Below are positions 33,010 to 42,600 of a stretch of DNA of 49,240 nucleotides, one piece after another. The notes under the pieces are model-generated. The model was not told where the DNA came from. It worked only from the letters and a program-made list of their open reading frames with translations, and ran no database searches. Source of the stretch: Planctomycetota bacterium (lineage in GTDB: Bacteria; Planctomycetota; B15-G4); contig JAJDER010000144.1 of the NCBI GenBank assembly GCA_029259725.1, positions 1 through 49,240 on the forward strand, read 5' to 3'. Both the position numbers and the translations under genes were made by a program. Numbering within the stretch: the stretch's first letter is position 1; each line of letters opens with the position of its first letter.

Positions 33010-35199
33010 ATGTCCTCTCGCCCCCCTCGACGGAAGCAGGAGCGTGCCGGCAGGCGCGGCTCGAAGGCCATGCGCAAGCAGCCCCCCCACGACGAAGCGA
33101 CAGGCGAGCCCGCGGCGCCGGTGGCTTCCCTCGATCTCGACGACCCGTCGCTGTTCATCAACCGCGAGCTGAGCCAGCTCGAGTTCAACGCGCGGGTGCT
33201 CGAGCAGGCCCGCGATCCGACCGTGCCGCTGCTCGAGCGGCTGCGCTTCCTGACCATCTGCGGCACCAACCTCGACGAGTTCTTCGAGGTGCGCGTGTCG
33301 GGCCTCAAGCAGCAGGTGGCCTTCGGCATCTCCTCCACCGGCAAGCCCGACGGGATGGCGCCCGACGACGTGCTGGCGGCCCTCTCGGACCGCGCCCACC
33401 GGCTGGTCGACGAACAGTATCGCGTGCTCAACGAGGAGATCCTGCCCGCGCTCGAGGACGAGGGCGTGCGCCTCTTCGGTCGCGCATCGTGGAGCGCCAA
33501 GCTCGAGAAGTGGGTCAAGCGCTTCTTCAAGGCGCAGGTCCAGCCGGTGCTCACGCCGATCGGACTCGATCCGGCGCACCCGTTCCCGCGCGTGCTCAAC
33601 AAGGCGCTCAACTTCGTCGTGAGCCTGAGCGGCCCGGACGCCTTCGGGCGCAGCGCGGACATCGCGGTGGTGCAGGTGCCGCGGTCGCTCCCGCGCGTGA
33701 TCCGGCTGCCGGCCTCGGTCGCCGGCGGTCGCAACGACTTCGTGACCCTGTCCTCGGTGATCCACGCCCACCTGGCCGAGATATTCCCGGGCATGGAGGT
33801 CACCGGCTGCCATCAGTTCCGCATCACGCGCAACAGCGACCTCTGGGTGGACGAGGAGGAGGTCGAGAACCTGTTGATCGCGCTCAAGGGCGAGCTGCCG
33901 AGCCGCAACTACGGCGCCGCCGTGCGTCTCGAGGTGGGCCGTGACTGCCCGGACAAGATCATCGAGTTCCTGCTGCGCAGCATGGATCTCGGCATCGATG
34001 ACCTCTACCGGGTGGACGGGCCGGTCAACCTGCACCGTCTCGTCTCGCTGCTCGACGAGGTGGCGCGCCCCGATCTCAAGTACGACGCCTTCGCGCCGAG
34101 CCTGCCGCGCCGGCTGACCAAGGAACGCGATCTGTTCGAGGTCCTGCGCGGCGGCGACGTGCTGCTGCACCACCCCTACCAGTCGTTCCTGCCGGTGGTC
34201 GAGCTGCTGCGCCAGGCCGCCGAGGACCCCGCGGTGCTGGCCATCAAGCAGACGCTGTACCGCACCGACACCGACTCGGCCATCATCGAGCACCTGATCG
34301 ACGCGGCGCGGCGGGGCAAGGAGGTGACGGTCCTGGTGGAGCTGCGCGCGCGCTTCGACGAGGCGCGCAACATCGGCCTCGCGACGCAGCTCGAGGAAGC
34401 CGGCGTGAACGTGCTGTACGGCATCGTCGGCTTCAAGGCCCACGCCAAGCTGCTGATGATCGTGCGGCGCGAGGGCCGGCGCCTGCGCCGCTACGTGCAC
34501 ATGGGCACCGGCAACTATCACACCACGACGGCGCGGGCCTACACCGACTTCGGTTTCCTCACCGCAGACCGCGAGATCGCCGAGGACGTGGACCGCGTCT
34601 GGACGTTGCTCACCGGCCTGGGCAAGGTGCGCAAGCTCAAGCACCTGTTGCACTCGCCGTTCACCCTGCACAAGACGCTGCTGCGGCTGATCCAGGACGA
34701 GATCACCGCGGCGCAGGCAGGCCGGCCGGCGCGCATCCTGGTCAAGCTCAACGCGCTCAGCGAGAAGCGCATCATCCAGGCGCTCTACCGGGCCAGCCAG
34801 GCGGGCGTCGAGGTGGACCTGATCGTGCGCGGCATCTGCTGCCTGCGCCCGGGCGTCGCCGGCGTCTCGGAGAACATCCGCGTGCGCTCGGTGATCGGAC
34901 GCTTCCTCGAGCACGCGCGCGTCTACCACTTCCACGCGGGCGGCGCCGAGCTCACCTTCTGCGGCAGCGCCGACTGGATGAGTCGCAACCTGCTGCGCCG
35001 GGTGGAGACCTGTTTCCCGATCACCGAGCCACGTCTGGCCGCCCGGGTGAAGCGCGAGTCCTTCGACCTCGCGCTCGAGGACAACTGCCAGAGCTGGCTG
35101 CTGACCTCCGACGGCAGCTACGAGTGCGCGCGCTCACGCGCGGGGGCGCGACGCCGCAGCGTCCAGGAGACCCTGCTGGACGAGTTGTCGGGCGACTAG
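33010..35199 (+). CDS. ppk: Polyphosphate kinase 1
   Basis: The 729-residue enzyme polymerises ATP gamma-phosphate into polyphosphate. Visible motifs are the N-domain start SLFINRELSQLEFNARVLEQA, then CGTNLDEFFEVRVSGLK, HHPYQSFLPVVELLRQA, KQTLYRT, and HMGTGNYHTTTARAYTDFG with the phosphorylated His at about 497. LEHARVYHFHAGG and GSADWMSRNLLRRVE lie in the fourth domain. ATG 33010 is chosen; GTG 32953 and ATG 33070 are in-frame alternatives without better ribosome sites. The first ~50 residues are basic and likely disordered. It lies with ppx, sixA and apaH in one neighbourhood. Confidence 0.95.
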   Translation: MSSRPPRRKQERAGRRGSKAMRKQPPHDEATGEPAAPVASLDLDDPSLFINRELSQLEFNARVLEQARDPTVPLLERLRFLTICGTNLDEFFEVRVSGLKQQVAFGISSTGKPDGMAPDDVLAALSDRAHRLVDEQYRVLNEEILPALEDEGVRLFGRASWSAKLEKWVKRFFKAQVQPVLTPIGLDPAHPFPRVLNKALNFVVSLSGPDAFGRSADIAVVQVPRSLPRVIRLPASVAGGRNDFVTLSSVIHAHLAEIFPGMEVTGCHQFRITRNSDLWVDEEEVENLLIALKGELPSRNYGAAVRLEVGRDCPDKIIEFLLRSMDLGIDDLYRVDGPVNLHRLVSLLDEVARPDLKYDAFAPSLPRRLTKERDLFEVLRGGDVLLHHPYQSFLPVVELLRQAAEDPAVLAIKQTLYRTDTDSAIIEHLIDAARRGKEVTVLVELRARFDEARNIGLATQLEEAGVNVLYGIVGFKAHAKLLMIVRREGRRLRRYVHMGTGNYHTTTARAYTDFGFLTADREIAEDVDRVWTLLTGLGKVRKLKHLLHSPFTLHKTLLRLIQDEITAAQAGRPARILVKLNALSEKRIIQALYRASQAGVEVDLIVRGICCLRPGVAGVSENIRVRSVIGRFLEHARVYHFHAGGAELTFCGSADWMSRNLLRRVETCFPITEPRLAARVKRESFDLALEDNCQSWLLTSDGSYECARSRAGARRRSVQETLLDELSGD

Positions 35200-35229
35200 G
35201 GCGTCCAGGACGACCAGGCCACCAGGGCG

Positions 35230-36666
35230 TCATCGGCGCGACCGTCCGCGGCGCGAACGACCGCCTCGGCTGCCGGCCGGTTCGCCCCGACCGGTCGCGG
35301 ACGGGGCCGGCAGACGCGTGCGGAACTCGTCCACTCGCGACGGCGAGCGGTGTTCGTCCCAGCCCAGCAGGAGCGAGGCGTCGTCGGCGTGGATCCACTC
35401 CGGCCCGGCGAGCTGCTCGCGGAAGCGCTCGGCGATGTAGGCGTTCTGTCCGATGTCGGCATCGAGCCAGCCCCGGTCCCGCGCCCTGCCGATGGACTGC
35501 CAGTCCACGTTCACGTAGTGCACCGCCTTGATCTCGGGGTGCTCCGCGACCCAGGCGAAGAACGGGGCGAACCACGCGTCCCAGTCCTCGATGCCGTCGG
35601 CGCGGCCATCCGTGATGTCGACGTCCACGGCCGAGGCCTCGGCGATGATGACCGGCTTGCCGAAGCTCCGGGCCATCTCCAGGAAGCGCTCGGTGTGCGC
35701 GATGCGGCTGTCGGGGGAACTGCGCCCCGGCGTGTGCTGGAAGTCGCGCTGCACGAAGACGTCGAGGCCGAACCAGTCGATCACGTCCGCGCCGGGAAAC
35801 CACAGCGGGCCGCGCGCGTCGGTGCCGTCGAAGTCGTCCGGGGCGGCGGGTTCGTAGCACCAGACGAAGGCCGCGTTGAGCGCTCCGGCGTCATCGAAGA
35901 GGCTCACGATGCGGCGGTAGGCCTGGGGGTACGCGTACGGCTGGTAGCCGTTCCAGGGGCCGTTGAACTCGAAGCCGATGCGCACGAAGGCGGGAACCCC
36001 GGCGGCAGCCACCAACTCCGCGACCTGTCGGATGCGTTCGTCGTACACCGTGTCCCAGGCGATCAGGTGGTCGATCGGCACGTTGGCGCCCTGATCGTCG
36101 ATGCCGGCCAGGTTCAGGCCGATGTGCACGGCGCGGCCGGCGGCGGCCTCGCTCTCGATCAGATCCGTGAAGGCGTGGATGCGGTTCTCCCAGGGGCGCA
36201 TCCACGGGCCGAGGGGCAGGAACTGCAGGCCCGCCAAGGGCTGCAGCCCTTCGCCGGCCACGGCCATGTGTGACTGGTTGCCCTCGCGCCACTGCCCCAT
36301 GGCGTGGATCACCTTGCCGCGCGGCGGCTCGAACAGCGCGCCGTAGTCGTAGACCTGGCCGTTGCGCTCCACCGGACCCGAGGTCCTGCGCGTGGGCGGC
36401 TGCACGCGAGCCAGGTCGCCGCGGCCGCGGGCGGCCTGCTCGTCGAGACGGCTCCCGCCCGGGGCGCTCTGGCGCACCGGTGCCGGCGCGCGCCGGGTCC
36501 GCTCCATCGTCTCGTCGTCACCGATCCACGGCACCGAGCGCGGGTTGGCCTCCAGGCTCTCGAGTTCATCCCCGCTCCACGCCGGGTCGGGATGCGCGAG
36601 GGGATCGGAGGTCTGACACGCGAAGGCCAGCGACAGCGTGGCCGTCAGCAGCAGGGAGGGGATCAT
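35230..36666 (-). CDS. Exported GH26-like glycoside hydrolase
   Basis: The 478-residue precursor begins with an export signal (MIPSLLLTATLSLAFACQTS). The Cys at 17 may be lipidated, but AFAC is a poor lipobox. A disordered linker of about 80 residues follows, then a TIM-barrel hydrolase. RIGFEFNGPWNGY holds the likely acid/base Glu at 233, and GKPVIIAEASAVD holds the likely nucleophile at 343. These match clan GH-A and most resemble GH26 (beta-mannanase type). The gene is convergent with ppk and downstream of ppx in the same direction. ATG 36666 is used because longer starts would run into ppx. The substrate is unknown. Confidence 0.78.
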   Translation of the reverse strand: MIPSLLLTATLSLAFACQTSDPLAHPDPAWSGDELESLEANPRSVPWIGDDETMERTRRAPAPVRQSAPGGSRLDEQAARGRGDLARVQPPTRRTSGPVERNGQVYDYGALFEPPRGKVIHAMGQWREGNQSHMAVAGEGLQPLAGLQFLPLGPWMRPWENRIHAFTDLIESEAAAGRAVHIGLNLAGIDDQGANVPIDHLIAWDTVYDERIRQVAELVAAAGVPAFVRIGFEFNGPWNGYQPYAYPQAYRRIVSLFDDAGALNAAFVWCYEPAAPDDFDGTDARGPLWFPGADVIDWFGLDVFVQRDFQHTPGRSSPDSRIAHTERFLEMARSFGKPVIIAEASAVDVDITDGRADGIEDWDAWFAPFFAWVAEHPEIKAVHYVNVDWQSIGRARDRGWLDADIGQNAYIAERFREQLAGPEWIHADDASLLLGWDEHRSPSRVDEFRTRLPAPSATGRGEPAGSRGGRSRRGRSRR

Positions 36667-36779
36667 CGAGGGGACTCGGAGAAGGGACCGGGTGGGTGCG
36701 CGCTGGGCAGCGAGGGTGACATGCGCGCCGGAGGGCGTCGCCGCGCCGCCCCCGAACCGTCGAGGTGGACCGCGGTTGC

Positions 36780-38276
36780 TCACGACACCGAGAACTCGTA
36801 GCCCGCCCCGGCCAGACGCGCCGCTTCGGCCTCCAGGTCACCTCGCGTCAGCGGGTGCTCGTCCAACCAGCCCTCCGGGAAGGCGATCTGCAGTCGCCCG
36901 TCACCGGCCGAGAGTCTCAGCGGTGGCAGGGGCTGCTCGCTCCGGCTGCGGTGCAGGCGCACGGAGACCCGCAGCAGCACGCACAGCCGTCGCATGGGTC
37001 CGATCACGTCGTTGCCGAGCCGGTCGAACCACGACGCGCGGAACTTGCGCCGGTGTCCGCCGATCAGGGCCGCCAGGCTCAGCTGCCCCTCGCGCGAGAA
37101 ACCCGGCAAGTCGCTGTACTCGACCAGGTAGGCGCCGTGCCGGTGATAGCCGGGGTGCGTCACGGACAGGCCGATCTCGTGCAGGCGCGCGGCCCACGAG
37201 AGGAACTCCCGGTGGTTGTCGTGGTCGAGATCCCAGGCCTCCGCCACCTGGTCGAAGAGCTGCAGCGCGGTGAGCTCGACGCGCTCCGCCTGCGAAGCGT
37301 CCACGTGGGTGCGCTTGGCGAGGTTCTGCACGGTGCGGTGGCGCACGTCACCGTGCTGCAGGCGGCCGATCTGATCCCAGATCACGCCGTCCCGCAGGGC
37401 GCCCACCGTGCCGTGGATGATGTCGGGCTCCAGGATGTCGAAGATCGCGGAGAGGATCGCCAACCCGCCCGGCAGCACGCTGGCGCGCTCGGGCGACACG
37501 CCCTGCAACTCCAGCTTCGACACACGCCCGGCCTTCAGGGCGTGGCGTCGGAGCTTCTTGAGACCCTCGCGCGTGATGCCCGACTCCGACCAGCCCTGCA
37601 GGCGCAGGATCTCCTCGCAGGCCAGGTTGGTGCCCGACGAGCCCAGCGCCCGGGTCCAGCCGCGGCCCGCATAGAGCCGCTTGATCGATTGCAGCTCGCG
37701 GGCCGCCGTGATGCGCGCCTCGTTCATCGACTCCTCGTCGATGCGCTGCCTGGGGAAGAAGCGGCGCGTGTACGAGACGCAGCCCATGTGCATGCTGTCG
37801 GAGTACTCGACGTCGACGCCGTCGCCGAGGATCAACTCGGTGCTCCCGCCACCGATGTCGATCACCAGCCGGCGCCCGTCCACCTGCTCCACGTTGTGTG
37901 CCACGCCGAGGTAGATCAGGCGGGCTTCCTCCTGGCCGGCCACGATCTCGATCCGATGTCCCAGGGCCCGCGCGCCGCGCTCCAGGAACGCCTGCGTGTT
38001 GCGGGCGCGGCGCAGCGTGTTGGTGCCCACCGCCCGGACCGAGCCCGGCGCCATCTCCGCCAGACGCTGACCGAAGCGTTCCAGGCAGGCGACGCCGCGA
38101 TCCAGCGCCTCGGGTGTGAGCACCTTGTCCTGATCCAGCCCCTCGGCCAGGGCGACACGCTCGCGGATGCGGTCCACGACGTGCGGGAGCCCCTCGACGA
38201 GTCGGCAGACCACGAGATGGAAACTGTTGCTGCCGAGATCGACGGCGGCGAGGGTGTCGGAGCCGTTGAGGGTCAC
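36780..38276 (-). CDS. ppx: Exopolyphosphatase / guanosine pentaphosphatase (Ppx/GppA)
   Basis: The 498-residue protein opens with TLAAVDLGSNSFHLVV, the first phosphate-binding loop of the ASKHA fold. It also has AVGTNTLRRARN, VIDIGGGSTELILG and GSSGTN, then a C-terminal HD-like helical domain (FLSWAARLHEIGLSV, HRHGAYLVEYSDLPGFS). It removes terminal phosphates from polyphosphate or pppGpp. GTG 38276 gives the usual short lead before the first motif. ATG 38312 is possible and would leave a 55-bp gap to the divergent apaH. It opposes ppk function, so the locus both makes and degrades polyphosphate. Confidence 0.93.
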   Translation of the reverse strand: MTLNGSDTLAAVDLGSNSFHLVVCRLVEGLPHVVDRIRERVALAEGLDQDKVLTPEALDRGVACLERFGQRLAEMAPGSVRAVGTNTLRRARNTQAFLERGARALGHRIEIVAGQEEARLIYLGVAHNVEQVDGRRLVIDIGGGSTELILGDGVDVEYSDSMHMGCVSYTRRFFPRQRIDEESMNEARITAARELQSIKRLYAGRGWTRALGSSGTNLACEEILRLQGWSESGITREGLKKLRRHALKAGRVSKLELQGVSPERASVLPGGLAILSAIFDILEPDIIHGTVGALRDGVIWDQIGRLQHGDVRHRTVQNLAKRTHVDASQAERVELTALQLFDQVAEAWDLDHDNHREFLSWAARLHEIGLSVTHPGYHRHGAYLVEYSDLPGFSREGQLSLAALIGGHRRKFRASWFDRLGNDVIGPMRRLCVLLRVSVRLHRSRSEQPLPPLRLSAGDGRLQIAFPEGWLDEHPLTRGDLEAEAARLAGAGYEFSVS

Positions 38277-38367
38277 CCCCCGTTCATACCCGCCACGCCC
38301 ACGCGACGCCATCGCGCGGTGGAAGCGGAGGCCACGGACCCGCAAGATCAGTGCTCCACTCCCGGGG

Positions 38368-39198
38368 ATGCTCGGCTTGGCCACCTACGCCATCGGCGAC
38401 GTGCAGGGCTGCTTCAAGACCCTGCGCCGACTGCTCGATCGACTCGAGCTGACGCCCGGCCGTGACCGCGTCTGGCTCGCAGGCGACCTGGTCAACCGTG
38501 GCCCCCGCAGTCTCGAGGTGCTGCGCTGGGCGGCAGGCCTGGGCGACGACCTCGTGGCGGTGCTCGGCAACCACGACCTGCACCTGCTCGCCGTCGCCGC
38601 CGGCCTGCGCAAGCTCCACCGCCGAGACACGCTGGACGAGATCCTGGAGGCGCCGGATCGCGACGATCTCCTGGACTGGCTCCGGCGTCAGCCGGTCGTG
38701 CACCACGAGGGACGCTGGCTCATGGTCCACGCCGGACTGCTGCCGGCCTGGACCGCGGAGCGCGCCCTGGAGCTGGCCGCGGAGCTGGAGACCGCACTGC
38801 GTACCGGTGACGGCCACGCGGCCCTGGCCGCTCTGCAGGCCCGCCCCGCGCCCGCCTGGGAGGACGGTCTGACCGGGGCACCGCGCCTCGCCGCCCTGGC
38901 GGCCGTGTTCACCCGGCTGCGCGCCTGCGACGAGCACGGCGAGCTCGCACCGCGCTTCAAGGGCGTGCTCGCCGACGTCCCGGAGGGCTTCCGGGCCTGG
39001 TTCGAGTTCCCCCGGCGCCACGCAGACCACGACGTGGTCTTCGGGCACTGGGCGGCGCTCGGCCTGCACGTCGAGGGCGACGTGATCGGCACCGACAGCG
39101 GGTGCGTCTGGGGCGGCGGGCTCACCGCGGTGCGCCTCGAGGACCGTGAGGTGGTCACCGAGCGCACGGCCAGGAGCGAGATCGCGCGCCGCGGTTGA
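38368..39198 (+). CDS. apaH: Bis(5'-nucleosyl)-tetraphosphatase, symmetrical (ApaH)
   Basis: The 276-residue metallophosphatase hydrolyses Ap4A to two ADP. All calcineurin-like blocks are present: YAIGDVQGCFKTL, LAGDLVNRGPRSLEVLRW, AVLGNHDLHLLAVAAG, MVHAGLLPAW and VFGHWAALG. ATG 38368 is the natural start, directly before the first motif. It is divergent from ppx across about 91 bp and ends eight bases from the convergent zinc-ribbon gene. Confidence 0.96.
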   Translation: MLGLATYAIGDVQGCFKTLRRLLDRLELTPGRDRVWLAGDLVNRGPRSLEVLRWAAGLGDDLVAVLGNHDLHLLAVAAGLRKLHRRDTLDEILEAPDRDDLLDWLRRQPVVHHEGRWLMVHAGLLPAWTAERALELAAELETALRTGDGHAALAALQARPAPAWEDGLTGAPRLAALAAVFTRLRACDEHGELAPRFKGVLADVPEGFRAWFEFPRRHADHDVVFGHWAALGLHVEGDVIGTDSGCVWGGGLTAVRLEDREVVTERTARSEIARRG

Positions 39199-39206
39199 AG
39201 CCCGGG

Positions 39207-39545
39207 TCAGCCGGCCGCGGCGACGCCCGCCACGATCAGCGGGACCAGCAGCACCAGGCAGCCACCCTTCTTCGGGGGCGAGGCGCTCTCGGGGTCCAAG
39301 GGCTTCTTGCACGCGATGCAGTTGGGCCGCAGGTTGATCTTGGGGTCGGCCAGCGGATTCTCGCCCCCGCAGTGCGGGCAGTACCAGGTCGAGCCCGGTT
39401 CGGGCGGGTCGTCGCGGAAATACACCCGCTCGCCGAGTTCCTTCTGGCACTGCTCGCTGCAGATCACGTTCCCGTAGAAGGTCTTGGGCTCGGCCTCGCC
39501 GAAGGCCTTGCCGCAGTTCTGACAGTGGGAGGCCTTGGTGGCCAT
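39207..39545 (-). CDS. Small zinc-ribbon protein with C-terminal membrane anchor
   Basis: The 112-residue protein has four Cys pairs: CQNC (8-11), CSEQC, CPHC and CIAC. These suggest two zinc ribbons, the first TRASH/MYM-like. A hydrophobic tail (GGCLVLLVPLIVAGVAAAG) ends the protein as a tail anchor. No function is recognised. ATG 39545 is chosen because the Cys motifs begin directly after it. A TATGCT element lies 28 bases upstream. Confidence 0.75.
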   Translation of the reverse strand: MATKASHCQNCGKAFGEAEPKTFYGNVICSEQCQKELGERVYFRDDPPEPGSTWYCPHCGGENPLADPKINLRPNCIACKKPLDPESASPPKKGGCLVLLVPLIVAGVAAAG

Positions 39546-39573
39546 CGGCAGCTCTCGCTCGGGGAAGGCGACG

Positions 39574-39579
39574 AGCATA
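39574..39579 (-). promoter_or_regulatory. Candidate -10 element of the zinc-ribbon gene
   Basis: Minus-strand TATGCT lies 28 bases before ATG 39545, in a 98-bp divergent gap with the oxoprolinase gene. Confidence 0.35.
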
Positions 39580-39627
39580 CCCGCTGCGCTCGGGCGCACG
39601 CAGCCCGGACCGTCCGCGGGGCTTTGC

Positions 39628-39633
39628 TATCGT
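39628..39633 (+). promoter_or_regulatory. Candidate -10 element of the oxoprolinase gene, near-leaderless
   Basis: TATCGT ends ten bases before ATG 39644, with no Shine-Dalgarno between. No -35 match is visible. Confidence 0.4.
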
Positions 39634-39643
39634 CGTCGGGTCC

Positions 39644-42600
39644 ATGGGCTGGCGCTTCCTCATCGACCGCGGCGGGACCTTCACCGACGTCATCGCACGC
39701 GCACCGGACGGCTCACTGACCGTGCGCAAGTGGCTCAGCCGCCAGCCCGACGGCCGCGACCCGGTCCGGTGTGCGCTGGCCGGCCACGATGTCGACGACC
39801 TGCGCCTGGGCACCACCGTGGCGACCAACGCCCTGCTCGAGCGTCAGGGCGAGCGCGTGCTGCTCCTGACCACCAGGGGCTTCGCCGACCTGGGCGAGAT
39901 CGGCACCCAGCAGCGGCCCGACATCTTCGCGCTCCAGATCCGCAAACGCGTCCCGCTCCACGCCCACGTGATCGAGATCGACGAGCGCATCCTGGCCGAC
40001 GGCACGGTCGAGCGCGCGCCGGACGTGGCGGCCCTGGCCGCGGCGGTGGCCGGCTTCGACTCGGTGGCCGTGCTCTTCCTGCACGCCTGGATCAACCCGG
40101 CGCACGAACGGCTCGCCGGGACCATCGCGCGCGCGCACGGCGTGCGTCACGTCACCCTGAGCCACCAGGTGGACCCCGAGATCGGCGCCGTGGCCCGGGG
40201 CGACACCACGCTGGCCGATGCGTACCTCACCCCGCTGCTGGCGCGCTCGCTCGAACAGGTCCGCGACCTCGGGACCCAGGTGCGCTTCATGAAGTCGTCG
40301 GGCGGGCTCGCCGACGCGCGCCACTTCAGCGGCAAGGACGCGGTGCTCTCCGGGCCGGCGGGCGGCGTGGTCGCCGTGGCGGAGGTGGCCGCGCTGGCCG
40401 GCGTGCCCAGCATCATCGGCCTCGACATGGGTGGGACCTCGACCGACGTCTGCCGTTTCGACGGGACCTTCCAGCGCACCTACAGCTCGGAGGTCGGTGG
40501 CGTGCACCTGCGCGCGCCGATGCTCGACGTGGTCACCGTCGCCGCCGGGGGTGGGTCGATCCTGGCCCACCGCGACGGGCGTTTCGTGGTGGGCCCCGAA
40601 TCCGCCGGCGCCGAGCCGGGCCCGGCCTGCTACGGGCGCGGCGGCCCCGCGACGATCACCGACGCGAACCTGGTCCTGGGCCGCATCCACCGCGACCACT
40701 TCCCGCACCTGGCCCTCGACGTCGAAGCCGCCCGCGCCGCGCTGGCCGTGTTCGGTGAACCCCGAGCGATGGCGGCCGCGTTCGTGGCCATCGCCAACGA
40801 GAACATGGCCGCGGCGATCCGCACCATCTCCACGGCCCGTGGACAGGACGCGCGCGACGACGCCCTGTGCGCTTTCGGCGGGGCCGGGGGCCAACACGCC
40901 TGCGCCCTCGCGCGGCTGCTCGGCATGTCCCAGGTGCTGGTGCATCCGCTCGCCGGGGTGCAATCGGCCTGGGGCATCGGACTCGCCGACGTGGTCCATC
41001 ACGAGGTCGCCCCGGTGATCGACGGCGACGTGCGCTTCCCCGACGAGCGCGCTGCGGCCGTGCTCGCCGATCAGGGCTTCGAGGACTGGCAGCTGCGGCG
41101 CTCGGTGGACGCGCGCTACGTCGGCACCGACGACGTGATCGTGGTCCCGTGGAGCGAGGACTGGCCCTCGGCCTTCACGCTCGAACACGAGCGTCGCTTC
41201 GGCTTCGTGAAGCCGGACACCGCCACCGAGATCGTGGCCGCGCGGGTCGAAGCCGTGGGCCGCGGCGGCGACGGCTCCTGGCCGGGCGCGCCCCGCGGAG
41301 CCCACGCGCCCGGGCTCGACGCGCGGGGGCTCGACGCGCGGGGGCTCGACGCGCCCGGGCTCGACACGCGGGGGCTCGACGCGCGGGGACTCCAGCAGCC
41401 GGAAGTCCACGAGCCCGAGCCGGACGTCGCCGCCGAGCACGGCGCCGCGCCGGTGTGGCGTCGCGGATCCCTGCGCCCCGGCGCACGCCTGCGCGGACCG
41501 GCATTGATCACCGACGACCACGCCACCCTCGTCGTCGATGACGGCTTCGAGCTGACCGTCGAGGCCACCGGGCTGCTGCGCCTCCGGGACCGCGCCGCGG
41601 GTGGCGGCACCGCGGTTCCGTCGATCACGGCCGCGCGGGACCCGATGAGCCTCGAGGTCATGTCGAATCGCTTCATGGCGATCGCCACGCAGATGGGCGA
41701 GCACCTGCGCCGCGTGGCCCACTCCACCAGCATCAAGGAGCGGTTGGACTTCTCGTGCGCGCTGTTCGACGCCGAGGGCGGGCTGGTCGCCAACGCACCG
41801 CACATCCCGGTGCACCTCGGCGCCATGGGCGAGACCGTGCGCCAGCTGCTCGAGCGACAGCAGGTCCTCCCGGGCGACGCCTGGCTGGTCAACGATCCCT
41901 ACCACGGCGGCAGCCACCTGCCCGACCTGACCGTGATCTCGCCCGTGTTCCGCGACGGCGCGCGCGCGTTCATGGTGGCCAACCGCGGTCACCACGCCGA
42001 CGTGGGCGGGCCGACACCGGGGTCCATGCCGGCGGACTCGCGCAGCATCGACGAGGAGGGCGTGCTGTTCGAAGGGTTCCTGCTGGTGCGCGACGGGCGG
42101 CTGCGCGAGGACGAACTCCGCGAGGCCATGCAGGCCGCCGGTGTGCGCAACGTCCCCGAACGGCTCGCGGACCTGCGCGCCCAGATCGCGGCCAACGCCG
42201 CCGGCGCGCGCCTGCTCGACGAGCTCTGCGAGGGTCTCGGCACCGGGGTCGTCCGGGCCTGGATGGGCCACGTCCACGACAACGCCGCCGAGGTCATGGG
42301 CGACGTCGTGCGCAGTATCCGCGAGGGCTCGTTCGAGGACGGGCTCGACGACGGCTCACGCATCGCGGTCTCGGTGCGCCGGGAGACCGTCGGCGGCGAC
42401 GTCCGCGCGATCGTGGACTTCACCGGCACGTCGCCCCAGCAGCCGGGCAACCGCAACGCTCCGCGGGCGGTGGCCGTGGCCGCCGTGCTCTACGTCTTCC
42501 GCACCCTGGCGAAGCGCCCGATCCCGCTCAACGCGGGCTGCCTGCTGCCCCTGGAGATCCGCATCCCCGAGGGCTCGCTGCTGGACCCGCGCCCGCCCGC

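Noticed and set aside
39713-42277. An 854-codon minus-strand open frame over the oxoprolinase.
   Set aside because: No recognisable motifs; shadow of the fused HyuA-HyuB gene.
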